A DNA stretch of 64,000 bases from Narthecium ossifragum (taxonomy: Eukaryota; Streptophyta; Magnoliopsida; Dioscoreales; Nartheciaceae), in NCBI GenBank assembly GCA_963920575.1, contig OY986964.1:11096663-11160662 (forward strand), read 5' to 3'. The position numbers and the translations under genes were made by a program. The notes under the pieces were generated by a model. It searched no databases and was not told where the DNA came from. It was given only the letters and a program-made list of their open reading frames with translations. How positions within the stretch are numbered: position 1 is the first letter of the stretch; every line of letters starts with the position of its first letter. Positions 1 through 11,409 of the stretch are shown here, in pieces.

Positions 1-48
1 GGTTCGCGTCGCCCGATCCGGTTGGACTTTCGCGGGTCAGGGTGCTAC
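1..48 (+). repeat. 3' tail of a family S LTR
   Basis: The first ~48 bases resemble the last bases of the solo LTR ending at 19593: both have a GCGTCGCCCG block followed by a CGCGGGTC block and a terminal CA. The copy here ends in a diverged GCTACA instead of GTGACA. It abuts a LINE endonuclease reading frame, so it is probably the right edge of an LTR inserted in the LINE, with the rest outside the window. The match is short, so the call is tentative. Confidence 0.45.
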
Positions 49-503
49 AAGCCACCTCTCTTTTCTACTGGCGAGACAATTGTGTTGAAGTCTCCAATAA
101 CAACGTGAGCACGATCCCCTTGGCAAACTTGAGACAACTCCTGCCAAAGATTTCGCCGCTCGGTACAGGTCCTTGCTGCATAAACAGAGGAAATGAACCA
201 TTGCGTCAAGGGCGAGCTGGTGATAACTCCATGTATTGCTTGGCGAGAAGTGTGGACGAACGAGACAAGTCCCAGCTTGATCCTCCAAGCCGCCATGATT
301 CCCCCCTTGCGGCCCAGGCGAGGGACGAGAAGGATGCCCCACCGCTGACCCAACTTACCTTTGATTACCTGTGCGTCACCCATAGCAAACCCAACCTCTT
401 GCAAAAGAATGAGATCGGGGTCGTGGCGGCAAATGAGTCTTCGACACAGCCAAAACAGCTTGCGAAGGCCCGATCCCCTGCAATTCCACGACAATATCTT
501 CAT
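49..503 (-). pseudogene. L1-type LINE ORF2 endonuclease fragment
   Basis: On the minus strand a frame starting at 503 opens with MKILSWNCRGSG. It continues with DPDLILLQEVG and a C-terminal GDFNTI block followed by EKRGG. These are the conserved steps of the APE-like endonuclease at the N-terminus of ORF2 in plant L1 retrotransposons, which nicks target DNA to prime reverse transcription. Only ~150 residues remain; the rest of the endonuclease, the reverse transcriptase and the RNase H are missing because the frame runs into the LTR tail at the window edge. The methionine at 503 is the natural start because MK-I-L-SWN is the usual ORF2 N-terminus. The fragment is non-functional as seen. Confidence 0.78.
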
Positions 504-2700
504 CGATCATGGATGGCGTGCGCATCCGCAGGAACGGTGGGCTCGCCTCGCTCCGCCAGAAGCTCGGTCGCATCAACCGCCTCATCGTCACAAACCCCAA
601 GTGCCCCAAGTGTTTGTAAAATAAGAAAAACATGACTTTTTATACTTCAACATTATTTCAATGTTTTTCTTGTTTATCATCCTTAAACTTTAATTCTCGC
701 TTGTTTTAGATTATTAGAACAAGCTGCTCAAGAACTTAAGGTCGATCGAGTGATTAATAGCTTTATTTAGCCCAAATAGCAATAAGGGAAAACTTGAGAC
801 TTGATCTAAGATTTATGTAAAAGGTTTTTTTACTCACTGTCCTATATTATAGAGCCCAGCGAATCTTACAGGGTTTCTATGCGCCATATGGAGAGAAGCC
901 TCTTTTCTCGCCTTCCTACGTGAGATGAGGGTTTTACTGGAGATCTCCAACATCCGGAGCAAGTCACAAGCAGTAGGAGAGCGATCCCGTATACTGTACG
1001 TCGCATTCCTTCTTGCTCTCCCTTATTTCTCAATCATTAATGTTTTTCTTTTGACCTCAAAACCCCAGCAAGACTGTTACTAATTGAATTTACTTCACTG
1101 AGACCCATATGAAGCAAACCAGTCTTGTTTTTATGCAAAATGGACCTCTATGACACTGACAGATAACAATCAGAATTAGATCTGATCAAAGGAATGCTTT
1201 GTGCGCTACGCATAAGATCTATTATAAGCGCTGCCGTCAGAGGAAGCACAACATACAATGGTGTTTTATTTTCATATTGCTATTCCTGCAGGGCAACACT
1301 TGGTAGCTTGAATGACGATTCCAGCTATATATGAAACATCCTTTCTTACCTTCACAGCTTCCAGATTTGTTTAGAATATTTACACTGCCATGCTTACACT
1401 TATGCATGATTTCAGCAAATGCTTTCATGCATATAATCTAGTTCCCATAATTGATTGGGGCTAGTTTCTTTATAGTTTTTCACATCGTATCATAGTCCTA
1501 AATCCTAACTATCAGCATTCCATCTTTTCTCTTGGTCCTTACATTTTCTAGCTCTTAGCCCACTGTACACTGCCTAAACCAAACTAAATATAAAGTTTCA
1601 GAACCTAATCTCAATAATTGCACATATATGAAAACTTAGAGCTCAAAACTGTTTCCTCAGTCCCCATATGTGTTTTCCACTCAGTGTTCAATTTTACCAA
1701 TTAAAACACTCCCAACTCTCAGGTTTGTGACCCCAACAGCTTATACCGCTAAATCACATCATACTACATCCACTATGCAATCTCATTGCTCGACAGGAAT
1801 GAGCACAAGAAAACAGCGGTTCCAGCCATCCACATTAACAGTTGCATGTTGACCGCAAAGGGAAAATAGTCACTGATTTTGAAGAAAAAAATCACCTCAC
1901 TTCTAGCATGCATGCATTCTTATCTCATTTTGACTTACTATGATATCAAGATCTATCAATTCCAGTCTAACCATAAAACCCTTAAACAAATTAACAAGTT
2001 AGAAAGGCTTCCTTCTCCATCAGCATATGCCAAAACAAAACAGAAATGGAAAAAGAAAAACAATCAAGTCAAAGGAAAATTTTTCTTGGTTTTTAGTAAG
2101 GCTCCATTTCTGCATCCATTTGCATCATAATCGGCTCCAAGATTTCATCTCATACAGCCAAAAATGAAAGCTCTAAATATCCAACGTAGACTTCAAGCCA
2201 AGAACGTACGTGATTACAGTACACAATGAAAGAAAGAAGAGAAAGGATAGACACTCCACATGACAGTAGAAGTGTAGAACCACTACTCTTGGCTTCAGTC
2301 AAATAGAAAGACCCAAAATTACTTCTAAAGGGACTGAAGATGGCATAATAAAAGCTCAAGTTTGGCCATCTCAAAAAAACAAGCTCATTTCCCATTAACC
2401 ATAGATCCCTGAGTATTAGCTGAATTTTTTAAAGGCTCCATTCAGATGAGATTTCAACTAAAGTGCTGAAGAAAAAGGAAAAAAAGGAAGAGCAACAAAT
2501 AAAGAACGGCACAACCATATAAACTTCATAAACAACCTGATGAAAACAAGTGATAGCAAAGGACCTTAAGCACAAGTGAAACCCATTTCATCATTCTACT
2601 CCATCAAAAACTTTCATAGTAAAATACTTCCAAGTGACAAGAATCTCCTCTATTCAACCCATATGTTATGCGATTTACAGGATGATCAATGATGACCTAG
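504..2700. other. AT-rich DNA without recognised gene
   Basis: A short plus-strand frame (508-618) encodes ~36 basic residues ending in NPKCPKCL; I do not recognise it, and it may be LINE 5' sequence read backwards. The remainder is AT-rich with only short frames. It has no transposon ends I could pair and no convincing exon structure. It may be intron-like or decayed repeat DNA. Confidence 0.4.
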
Positions 2701-3560
2701 GATTAATTTAAATTCTTTGTGCAGCTAGAGATGTTGTCGAGTGCCTAGACCCCAACCCTCGTGTCAAAGAACAAGATAGCACAAAATCAAAAGATCACGG
2801 AGAATTATCCTTCTCAATTTTATGTGGTTTAGATCAAGATTCAGGGTCTACGAATGCAATTTAATCCATAAGAACTACTCATTCTGTATCCGGGTAAGGC
2901 AGCTGATCAAGTAGCTAGGTTTCGTAGATAGTCCATACATCCATATATCAGAATACTTGTCTTTGAACCCCTCCAATCACTGATCAGCGATTGAAAACCA
3001 CATCAATGATTGAATAAGATGATCAAGGAAAACAATCACCCTTAAATCTTCGTCCCCGCACACAAAGAGCTAACATTATATGCCTATTGATGGTTCACTA
3101 ATCCGAAAATCAAAAATACTTTAGGCTGCGGGAGTGTCAGTCCCTCCGATGCCTAAGTCATGAAGGGATCCACGGCTATCAATTAGTCTTGAGTTTTGCG
3201 GCCGGGATGCGATCATACCTTTAAATGACGATCCGTATCCTATTTATAGGCGGAGGGATGATGTGAGGTTGTTAGGAAAGAATCCATGTCAGTTACGAAT
3301 TGCGATTTCCTTCTGAAAAAAAAGATTTGAATATATCCTGTATCTCGCTTAACAGAATCGTCCCGGGATTAATGACGTGATTGGCCGTGTATTTGAGATA
3401 CAATTATATCTCGTATCAACGACACGATCTTAACAATAGGGATCTCAACAATATTGATCTCATTGGGTGACCGAGATTTAACAAAATCTCGTATCAATGG
3501 AGACGTGATCGTGATAGCTCGATCTTGACAACGCGATCTTGACAACCAGGGCTAAGGATA
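2701..3560. repeat. Old LTR-like fragment
   Basis: It shares two blocks with 8690-9110: CCTCCGATGCCTAAGTCA (near 3142 here) and CTATTTATAGGCGGAGGGA (near 3240 here), in the same order. The second block contains a TATA-like TATTTATAG. It ends in repeated 'gatcttgacaa' and 'gatctcaacaa' motifs just before the hAT insertion. This looks like a decayed LTR of the same family as 8629-9432; no ends or TSD could be set. Confidence 0.4.
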
Positions 3561-3568
3561 TACTGTAA

Positions 3569-4386
3569 TAGGGACGGCAATGGACCGGGTTTCCCCGGTA
3601 ACCCGCTTGACCCGCCCCGCTTGGGGCGGAGAAATGGGGCAATTATCGGGTTGGCGGGGCGGGGCGGACTAAACGGGGCGGGTTAAACGTTGGGGCGGGG
3701 CGGGGATGGGTTTTGGTCAACCCGCCCCGCTTTTGACCCGGCCCGGATATGTTTTTTAGTAATTTTAAATTAATTTAATAATTTTATTCTAACTCTTTGA
3801 TTTAGAACAAATGGTTAAAAAAGGTGTTGATATAAGAATTAGTTCTAATAATATATTAGCTACCGACCACTTAAGATTTACATGGTCACATACCTACGAG
3901 GCCCATGACGCATTGCTTTCCATTAGTTTATATTATAAGGGACAAAGGAATGAAAGTATAAAACTAATCGATCTTAATTTTGAGCATATCTAAAGTTAAT
4001 TTTTTTTGAATTTGGGGTTCATTTTTACCTTTTGTAATTGGCATGATCTTATTTAGTGGGAACACTTGGAAGTCAAAAAATTATTTTTTTTTGGAACTAT
4101 GTGGCGCTTGAAAGTTCACAATATTGTATTAGTTTATATGATACTTAACAAATTTGTGATAAAAATTATCGACGTTATTAAATTTGTCAAAAGAAAATGA
4201 GAATCCTAAACGGGGCGGGGCAAAGGCGGGGTGGGGCAGGGACGAGGGAAATGTAGATGGGGCGGGGATGGGACGAACTTCTTGCCCCGCAACGGGGCAT
4301 GAGGCGGGGATGGGGCAGGGTAAATTTTTTTGGGGCGGGGACGGGGTTGGTGAAACCCGCCCCAACCCGCCCCATTGCCATTCCTA
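3569..4386. mobile_element. Non-autonomous hAT element (MITE), 818 bp
   Basis: The ends are inverted: left TAGGGACGGCAATGG and right, read backwards, TAGGAATGGCAATGG. An identical 8-bp TSD, TACTGTAA, lies at 3561-3568 and 4387-4394. The 8-bp TSD and a TAGGG terminus are hAT hallmarks. Both subterminal regions are dense in GGGCGGG/CCCGCCC runs (3590-3745, 4200-4375), while the core is AT-rich. A 60-residue frame in the core (3811-3993) matches nothing I know and there is no transposase, so movement would need an enzyme supplied in trans. Confidence 0.88.
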
Positions 4387-4389
4387 TAC

Positions 4390-6799
4390 TGTAAGGGCCT
4401 AAGTATAAAATATCCGGGTTTTTATGTAAATTGGGGGATATTTCGTGTAATTTCAGGTTTTGCGGGGGGTTTTATGCAAAACAACCACCCCCACCATTCT
4501 AGAGAGTTCGTATCTCTTCTCTTCTCTTCTCTTCTTTTTGGCTGCCAACCCGAGAGAGAGAGAGAGTTCCAGAGAGATCGGGAGAGAGAGAAGGGGGAGG
4601 GAGAGATCGAGAGGGTGGAGGAAAGTGGAGATCGCCGGCGCCGGAGATTGAGAGGGCGAGATCAACCGCGAGAGAGAGAGATCGGGAGAGATTGTGAGAG
4701 AGGGAGCTGGAGAGGGAGGAAGAGGAGCAGAGAGGGTGAGATTGAGAGGCGGGGGTGGTGGTGCTCGCCGGGAAGTGAAGGTCCAGTGGAGTTTTTCGTC
4801 GGATTTCTTCCCGTTCTCGTCGGAGGTGAGCTTCTACTTTCTCCATCCTTCATTTCCGTGTTGTTTTTGTGGGTTTCCCGGAGTGTTTGGGCGAGGGTTT
4901 GGAGTTTTGTGGTTTTTCCGGCGATGGGTCGCCGGAGAAGATGTTGCGGACGGCGTTGGGGACCTCCCTCGGCCACTGCAGCGCCGGGGAAGGACCCTCG
5001 TGGTCCGGGGCATCTCTCTCCGAGCCCTGTCCGGGCATGTCCCATGACAGGGGATCCTTGATCCTCCTCCCTGCCATGGTTTCCGGCAAGGTTCTGGCCA
5101 GCCATTCTCTGGCCGTGGCCGCGCGATCTCCTTGGGAACCTTGCTAGGGACAGCGAGCGGCTTCCCTCTTCTCCTCTGGTGGTTATCTTTCCGGTGCTTG
5201 AGCACCCTGGTTTGGAGATCCAACGGAGCTCCGGCGCGAGCTCTGGCGATCTTCCTTGGGAGGATGACGATGATGTGCGCGTGAGCAGTTGCTGCCTTGG
5301 TGCGCTGGCCAGCACCCTGTGCGCATAGTGCACGTTAGTTGTTCGCTACGTGCGCCAGATTCCTTCGACGTCGGATTTCGTCGTTTTCCATGCCGTTTCG
5401 ATCGGCTTCTCGAGATTGGTCTAATTCTAGTAGATTTAACGGCGTTTGGAGCTCTACTTGATCATAATCTTGATTCTTGTGCTTTAGGCGATCGATTGAG
5501 CGGTCGTCAAGTGTCGGAGCGTGACGTGGGTTCCCGGACCTAGAGTTTACGCTTGGATTGCTTCCTTGAGGTAGGAGTTACCTCCTACTAGGAATGTGTG
5601 TATGTATGATATGCCTGCTATATGTTGTGTTATGTTTATATGTGATGCAATGCTGTGTTGTATGCCATGTTGTATAGCTATACCTTTGTGATGATGGTTG
5701 CATGCTATGTTATGGTGAGTTGGACTAGTTGAGCCCTGTACTTGCTTAATCATGCTATGGAATGTTATGCAAAGCTTCTCCTGTATTGTATGCATATATG
5801 AGAACTTGTGAACCATTATATCTGTTTATTATTATGTATATGGTTTATGCATACATGCTAGGAATGTCAGGCTGTCTTAGGACAAGGATTGTGATTGGGT
5901 CTAGACAGGTCCTGTATCTAGACTAGTCAGAGTCTAGGGGCTATGTCGATTGAGGACTTTGACCTGACATGAGGACTTGTCTGATTGAGGATTTGACTTG
6001 AGAGTGTGTTGCCTATACTAGTATACTGAGGCCTGTATAGAGTCTATAGGGGTCTGGGTGAGCGTTGGCGGCCGGACACGGTGCTGTGCATGTAAGACTG
6101 CCCAGACTAGCCAGACCATACTAGGATCAGTAAATTAGGATAGGTGGATGTTGTCCTATACTAGTATACTGGGGCCGGGTATAGAGTCTATAAGGGTATG
6201 GGCTAGTGTTGGCGGCCGGACGCGGTGCTGTGCATGTAAGACTTATCCATACTAGCCAGACCATACTTGGGCAGTATACTAGGATAGGTGGGTGTACACC
6301 AGCGTCCTAGAGTGTGTTAGATGACTCCTACTGGGCTTTCGAGCTCATTTTCCTTGGGTTTTTGTTGTGCAGGAGGTGGGCCTGAGACCAGTGCACCACA
6401 TGGAGGTGGTCAGCGGTGACGAGGCGTCAGTTTTTGTACATCTTGAGTGAGAGTTAGTTTTGTAGTAGGTAGAGGGTTGTGGGTTGTATCCCAATTTCTT
6501 TTTGTACTCTACCTTAACTCTCCATTTGTGTATTTGACGCCCGTGTATGTTGGAAATTTTGGAAAAATTGTATATTGTAGTCTCGTGGCTCAACCATGTA
6601 TTTGATGACTGAAACCCTATGTACTTAATTGAAAAAGAGATGTGAATGTTGTAAATATTAGATGTGTATTCATAGAATGTGTAGTTGTATCTGTTGACAG
6701 TCTTGAAATAGTGATCTCACGTGCCCGTGCTCAAGGGTAATGCCAATTTTTTTTAGAAATTTTGGGATATTTTATATTAATTTGGGGCGGGGCGTGACA
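4390..6799 (+). repeat. Family L LTR, isolated copy (2.4 kb)
   Basis: It starts TGTAAGGGCC and ends GGGGCGTGACA, as do the LTRs at 11165-13406 and 23958-26785. The order of blocks is the same: a GCGGGG(T/G)GTTTT block, a GAGAGA-rich tract, a GC-rich block starting ATGGGTCGCCGGAGAAG, then AT-rich sequence with a tandemly duplicated ~141-bp unit (6012-6290). The sequence after 6799 has no primer-binding site and the sequence before it no polypurine tract, so it is probably a solo LTR. The flanks give no clean 5-bp TSD. Confidence 0.75.
6012..6290 (+). repeat. Tandem duplication (~141 bp x2) inside family L LTR
   Basis: Two adjacent units each begin CCTATACTAGTATACTG (6012 and ~6153). Each runs through TAGAGTCTATA, a GCGGCCGGAC-type block and TGTAAGACT to AGCCAGACCATACT. 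The same two-unit structure recurs near 12670-12950, 25965-26240 and 33278-33560, so the duplication predates the spread of these copies. Confidence 0.7.
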
Positions 6800-7095
6800 G
6801 ATAAGCTCCATGTGGAAGATATTGAAATATCGTGCTATCAATCCCAGTACCTTATTTCCCCCAAAATCTTACATGCCGAGAGTATAACACGCGTATAACA
6901 CGCCTAGCGCCGCCTGAGCCCGAGGCTCGTTGGATCTCATCTTCTCTTCCCCCCTATAACTCTTCTCTTCTCCTCTTATCTCCATCACATGGCGATTTGC
7001 GTCTCGGATGTAGATCGAATCTTGGAGGCGTGTATTTCTAACAGCGTATCATTTCTCCCCGCTTAGAATCCGCCGTCAATCGCTTGATTTCCTTG
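6800..7095. other. Short spacer, no recognised feature
   Basis: It has a short pyrimidine-rich stretch (6940-6990) that resembles a 5' UTR. I found no supported coding sequence. Its right end carries the ATCGT target site of the next solo LTR. Confidence 0.4.
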
Positions 7096-7100
7096 ATCGT

Positions 7101-8623
7101 TGATGTGTTATCGCGAGCACTCAAAAATAAAACCAATATTTTTTAAAATAAATATAGTAGTGCGAGTACGAGTCGATCCCACGAAGAGTGTCTAATATAA
7201 GTTTTGTGCTATGTGAACAAACATGGGGGGTTTTTGAGTAAAACGAAAATAAATAAGAAATAATCTAAATTGAAGAATCGAATTGAATCAAGAGAACAAA
7301 CCTTGGTCTAAGTCAACATCTACCATCGGAATCCAACAACTGATCATTGATGTAAGTATCAATCAATTCATACCAATATTCACCGTTCGAAATAAATTCG
7401 AATCTCTCCTCAATCATAGTTAATAAGAAACAAGCGATCCAATTAACCCTAACTACTAAAGAACCTAAGACAAGCGCTGTAGATTTAATCTAGTAGCAGC
7501 CTTAAGAATAGGGAGATCGATAAAGCTAAACAAAACAAGGATAAGCGGTTGCATTTAATCTAGTCGAATATTCTTCCTAAAAACTATTAATCTCTGAAAC
7601 GCAGTAAATCAATAGATCTCAATTGCTTTGCAGATTAGAGGGATCAAACAATTACGGATTTGATATCCAACCTAGCAGTAGATCGCAATGAATAATAAAC
7701 TAGTAGGCCTCCTAGCAATTAATCAAGACAACCATGAATATTTTAATCACAGAAGAACATTCAATACTCAAGTATAAACTGAACAATAAAAATAGATTAG
7801 ATCTCACAGTTTCATTTATTCCGAGGTTTCAGTTTCCTCGACCAAGGATCAAGATTTAGCCACGAAAGGCTATCAAGAACAATCCTCAAAAGATTCCACT
7901 AAGCAAGAGAAAACCTAGGAAAAATATAAAAGAGTAAAAAGTAGAAGCCAAAAGTCTCTAAAAAATCCTCACTCAAACCCTAGAAAGAGTCCTATTTATA
8001 GCCTTAAGTGTCTCCATCCTCGGATTAGATCTAAACCGTTGATTTTCTTCACTAGGAAAGTAGGATCGATCCTACACCTATGGAAGGATCGATCCTTTGC
8101 ATCAAAATCTTCAATTTCTGGCTGCGCCCGACTCGGATTGATCCTTTTCTATGTGTAGGATCGATCCTTCTCAGTAGGATGGATAGTAAGATCGATCCTA
8201 CTGTGAACATCTGAAAAGTATGCGTTCTGTCAGGTTCCTGCATAAAAGGATCGATCCTTCTAGGGAGAAGGATCGATATGTCTTTCTAGAGTATTTACTG
8301 TTTTGCCATCCAGACTGCGCCATCGGTACTAAAATTGCAATAACTTCCTCTAGAAAACTCGAAATCATGAACCGTAAAATTCTCCAAAAACTAGACTTCA
8401 AGAGCTTTCCAAGCATATATGGCACATCATCTGGTTCTTCATGAACAGGTACACTTTAATCTTTAAAGTTGATCCATATACTCTTTTCAGCTTCTTTTCG
8501 AACTTAAGGACTTCAATTGCATCCTAAATCAAAATATAAGAATAATGAGTGTATTTAGGTACCAAATAAGCACAGGAGACTAAGTATTAAGGGGTAAAAA
8601 TATAACATTATGCATCATCATCA
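7101..8623 (-). repeat. Athila-type solo LTR with perfect TSD
   Basis: Read on the minus strand it starts TGATGATGATGCATAATG at 8623 and ends CACATCA at 7101. Both ends match the plus-strand Athila 3' LTR at 56883-58644. A 5-bp TSD, ATCGT, flanks it at 7096-7100 and 8624-8628. The minus-strand TATA box (TATAAATA, 7993-8000) is preceded by AGATCTAATCCGAGGATG and then the GATCGATC array. No internal region remains, so it arose by LTR-LTR recombination. Confidence 0.88.
8064..8278 (-). promoter_or_regulatory. GATCGATC paired-octamer array in LTR U3
   Basis: Octamers GATCGATC, or one-base variants, start at 8064, 8087, 8136, 8159, 8190, 8249 and 8271. The pairs 8064/8087 and 8136/8159 are 23 bp apart; 8249/8271 is 22 bp apart. 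Most sit inside longer palindromes such as AGGATCGATCCT. The array lies ~63 bp upstream of the minus-strand TATA box, the position expected for an enhancer. The function is inferred only from position and repetition. Confidence 0.6.
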
Positions 8624-8628
8624 ATCGT

Positions 8629-9186
8629 CGTCTCCATGCATTCCTCATGATATCATTTCTAAGGATGCACGTATATGAAAAGCAGGTACACACGAGCGTC
8701 GGTGACAATAGGTTGCGGGGGCGTCAGAGAAAGCTACGAGAGCTTTGGGATGTTGATCATGCGAGGAAGAAACGGGTCAGAGAAATACCCAAGGTCGGAC
8801 CACATCAAGGATCTCTCCGATGCCTAAGTCAGCGTAGTCCCGTGACATCAACTCGAGAGAATTATTTGGGGTCCAGTGCTATTTATAGGCGGAGGGAAGA
8901 GGTGGATAGCTACCATCGAGATTTGATTATATCCAATGTCAATCACATGATCTTAACTGGTGTGATCCCAACCAGTGTGATCTTAACCTATCTTGAGCTT
9001 GGATGGCTGGCTAAATCTCGTGTTGTTGGGGTTGTTATGAACAATCCAGACATGCACCCCAACTTCGTGGCATGGAAGGTTGAGGCATGGTCAAATATGG
9101 CATTATCATAAGCCCCCCACTCCTAGCCTGAGCTGAGAAGCAGCTTGGGGTGGGAGTAAGATAGTTGTTTCTTCTTCTTCATTCTA
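8629..9186 (+). repeat. LTR-like fragment related to 2701-3560
   Basis: It carries CTCCGATGCCTAAGTCAG (8817-8834) and GCTATTTATAGGCGGAGGGA (near 8879), both shared with the upstream fragment. A 154-residue frame (8647-9111) is open across it but is low complexity and not recognisable, so I do not call a gene. The 54-bp repeats follow directly and are probably part of the same LTR. Confidence 0.4.
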
Positions 9187-9432
9187 ATGATCTCAAGCTT
9201 GGTCAAGATCGAGTGCTTGACGAGCCAAAGGTTTTATGAACTGATCTCAATTTTGCTCGAGATCGAATGCTTGGCAAGGCCAAGGCTTTATAAACTGATT
9301 TCGAGTTTAGTCGAAATCGAGTGCTTGGCAAGGCCAAGGCTTTATAAACTGATCTCGAGCTTCGTCGAAATCGAGTACTTGACGAGGCCAAGGCTTTTGG
9401 AACTGATCTCGAGCTTGGTCAAAATCGAGTGT
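9187..9432 (+). repeat. 54-bp tandem repeat, about 4.6 copies
   Basis: Units centre on GATCTCGAGCTTGGTCGA...ATCGAGTGCTTGG...AAGGCCAAGGCTTT. The period is an exact multiple of three, so the plus frame reads as an 18-residue repeat around LISSLVEIECLARPRL. This is more likely a retrotransposon LTR minisatellite than a protein. It stops where family L LTR sequence begins. Confidence 0.7.
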
Positions 9433-9712
9433 TTGTAAATTTGGAATTTGGAAAAAGAGTTGTATATTGTAAGTTTGGGTTGTCATATCCTGCATTTTGA
9501 TGTTTACAAGTCCTATGTACATGAAATGAATGAGATGAATGAATGTAGGTGGGCGAATGTGTCCCTAATAGTTGTGATTAAATGTTGTAAATTATGTTTT
9601 ATTCGAGATTGAAAGGTTGTAATAGTGATCTCACGTGCCCGTGCCCAAGGGTCATGCCGAAATTTTGATTAATCTTTGGGATATTTGTATTTATTTGGGG
9701 CGGGGCGTGATA
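9433..9712 (+). repeat. LARD-1 5' LTR, truncated to its last ~280 bp
   Basis: This stretch matches ~13130-13406 of the 3' LTR almost base for base, including the GAATTTGGAAAAAGAG and CTCACGTGCCCGTGC blocks. It ends GTGATA, one change from GTGACA. Everything upstream of it in the LTR is gone and replaced by the 54-bp repeat array. Confidence 0.82.
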
Positions 9713-9715
9713 GGT

Positions 9716-9727
9716 TGGTATCAGAGC
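9716..9727 (+). other. Primer-binding site, initiator tRNA-Met
   Basis: TGGTATCAGAGC is the complement of the 3' end of plant initiator tRNA-Met. It lies 3 bp after the 5' LTR, where minus-strand DNA synthesis would be primed. Confidence 0.85.
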
Positions 9728-11151
9728 CTAGGCTGTAGGTCCTAGGGTGAGATAGGACGGTTCGTAGCATAGATGGGTAGGAATGGGCTAGATAGAGTCT
9801 TTAGATGCATCCTTACATGCTTGATTGTTCCTAGTATAAATCTTTTTGAAGGTTGAATGTATGCTTGTATATCACTAGATTATGAATTTGAACTAGAGAA
9901 TTTTCTCGTTTGAAGTTAATTGTTTGTTTTGATCGGTTCTTGTGCTGAAGTTCTCCATTCGAGATTGATTGTTGTTGCTCAAATCTTATCATCCAAGTTT
10001 AGTATTTAATTATTTTCTTTTCATGGAAGATTGGTGGTTGATTGAGATCTATTGTGGAGCTTTCTAATCCTGATTTCTTGTTTTTGGATGTCCACGAAGC
10101 TGGTATGTCTTTCCTTCAAGCAGAACTTTGGTTCAAGTGTGAGAACTTTCACCTCATATTGTTTCTTGAAATAGAGCATAGGCTTTGAAGATTGGGTGTT
10201 TTCCATGGGATATCTTGCCCGATGCTTTTCTCCGAATTTGTTGATGGTCTTTCGAGTGGTTGCACTTTTAGAGTGTGTTCTGCAGGTTTTCATGCTGCTT
10301 TTTGATAAAGCTAGTTGTGAGAGTTTGAGAAAAGAGACTTTCATGCTTGGTTATTTCGTAATTGAATTGTAATATTTGGAGTCAAAAGACTCGATCTTGA
10401 TGGCTGTCTGCTGACGATTTAGTTTGTTTTACACGCTTTGGTCTTGCTCCAGTATGAATATTAGTTGATTGTCGTTTCTTTTTTGAGTTGGAGACGGTTT
10501 ATGAAGAACAAATTTCATTATTGGCTTTTGTTAAATCTGTTGGTTTTGCCGAGATTTGAGAGGAGATTTAATGTTTCTGGGTCTTTATTAATAATACGGT
10601 GATTTATTTCAGAAGAAATTGTAGTCTTGAACTGAGCTAGATTTTCGTAGACCTAAACTAGAATTTGTGTGGTTGTATGTTATGTTCTATGTATGATTTG
10701 TTTGCTGTGTGCAGGTTCGCCCGGTTGGTTGTTGTCTTTTGTTTTGTGGCTGTGGGGGACAGGTGCTTGTTCTTGTCTTGCGGCTAGGGGTCTTGAGATG
10801 CGTGACTGTTCGGGCTAGTGTGTTCTTGGTGATGAGGTGTTAGGCTACGTTCTTCCCTCGGTACGAGTCTTGCGTGATGGTATGCTTGGCTGCGGAAAGC
10901 CTTGAATAGTAGATTGTAGTTCGTTTCGTTAGGGTTAGACCAGTTGTGGTGGCCGACCGAAGAGAATGAGGTAATGACACATGCATCACCGATGGTTAAG
11001 CACCTAGCCGTTTGCCGTAAGTCATAGTTTGGTGAACGTGTAGTTGGACCCTTAGTGGGATGTGAGGGTGTAGGATTGGGGGAGTGTCGGTCTTTTACTT
11101 GGTGATTTTCGTTTTTCGTGCTCAAGACGAATTTCGGGGACGAAATACCCT
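9728..11151 (+). other. LARD-1 non-coding interior
   Basis: The sequence matches LARD-2 interior parts (26801-26885 and ~28670-29910), with a large gap between them. Frames are short and differ between the two copies, so no protein is supported. The last bases read ...GGGGACGAAAT..., a block commonly seen at the end of gypsy pol; here it may be a remnant of that end. Confidence 0.65.
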
Positions 11152-11164
11152 TAAGGGGGGAGGT
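11152..11164 (+). other. Polypurine tract of LARD-1
   Basis: AAGGGGGGAGG directly precedes the TGTAAGGACC start of the 3' LTR. The same tract precedes the LARD-2 3' LTR. It is the expected plus-strand primer. Confidence 0.8.
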
Positions 11165-11359
11165 TGTAAGGACCTAATTGCATTTAAGGGTTTTTATGTA
11201 AGATTGGAGGACCTTTTTGTGTAATTTTGGGTCTTGCGGGGTGTTTTGTGCAAAAAGACCCCCACCCTTCTAGAGAAATCCAGACTTCTCTTTTCCCATT
11301 CTTTGGCTGCCAACCCGAGAGAGAGAGGAAGAGATCGGAGTGAGAGATGGAGAGAGATC

Positions 11360-11409
<50 letters not shown>

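Noticed and set aside
3590..4375. GGGCGGG-rich blocks as a CpG-island promoter
   Set aside because: They are the subterminal repeats of a hAT MITE with inverted ends and an 8-bp TSD, and no gene follows.
4375..5333. Long overlapping frames on both strands (e.g. 228 and 223 residues) as genes
   Set aside because: They lie in the GC-rich, stop-poor block of a family L LTR. They extend differently in each copy and run through GAGAGA repeats.
4385..6805. A 5-bp TSD around the LTR at 4390-6799
   Set aside because: Left TATAC and right GATAA do not match; a shifted GATA match is too weak.
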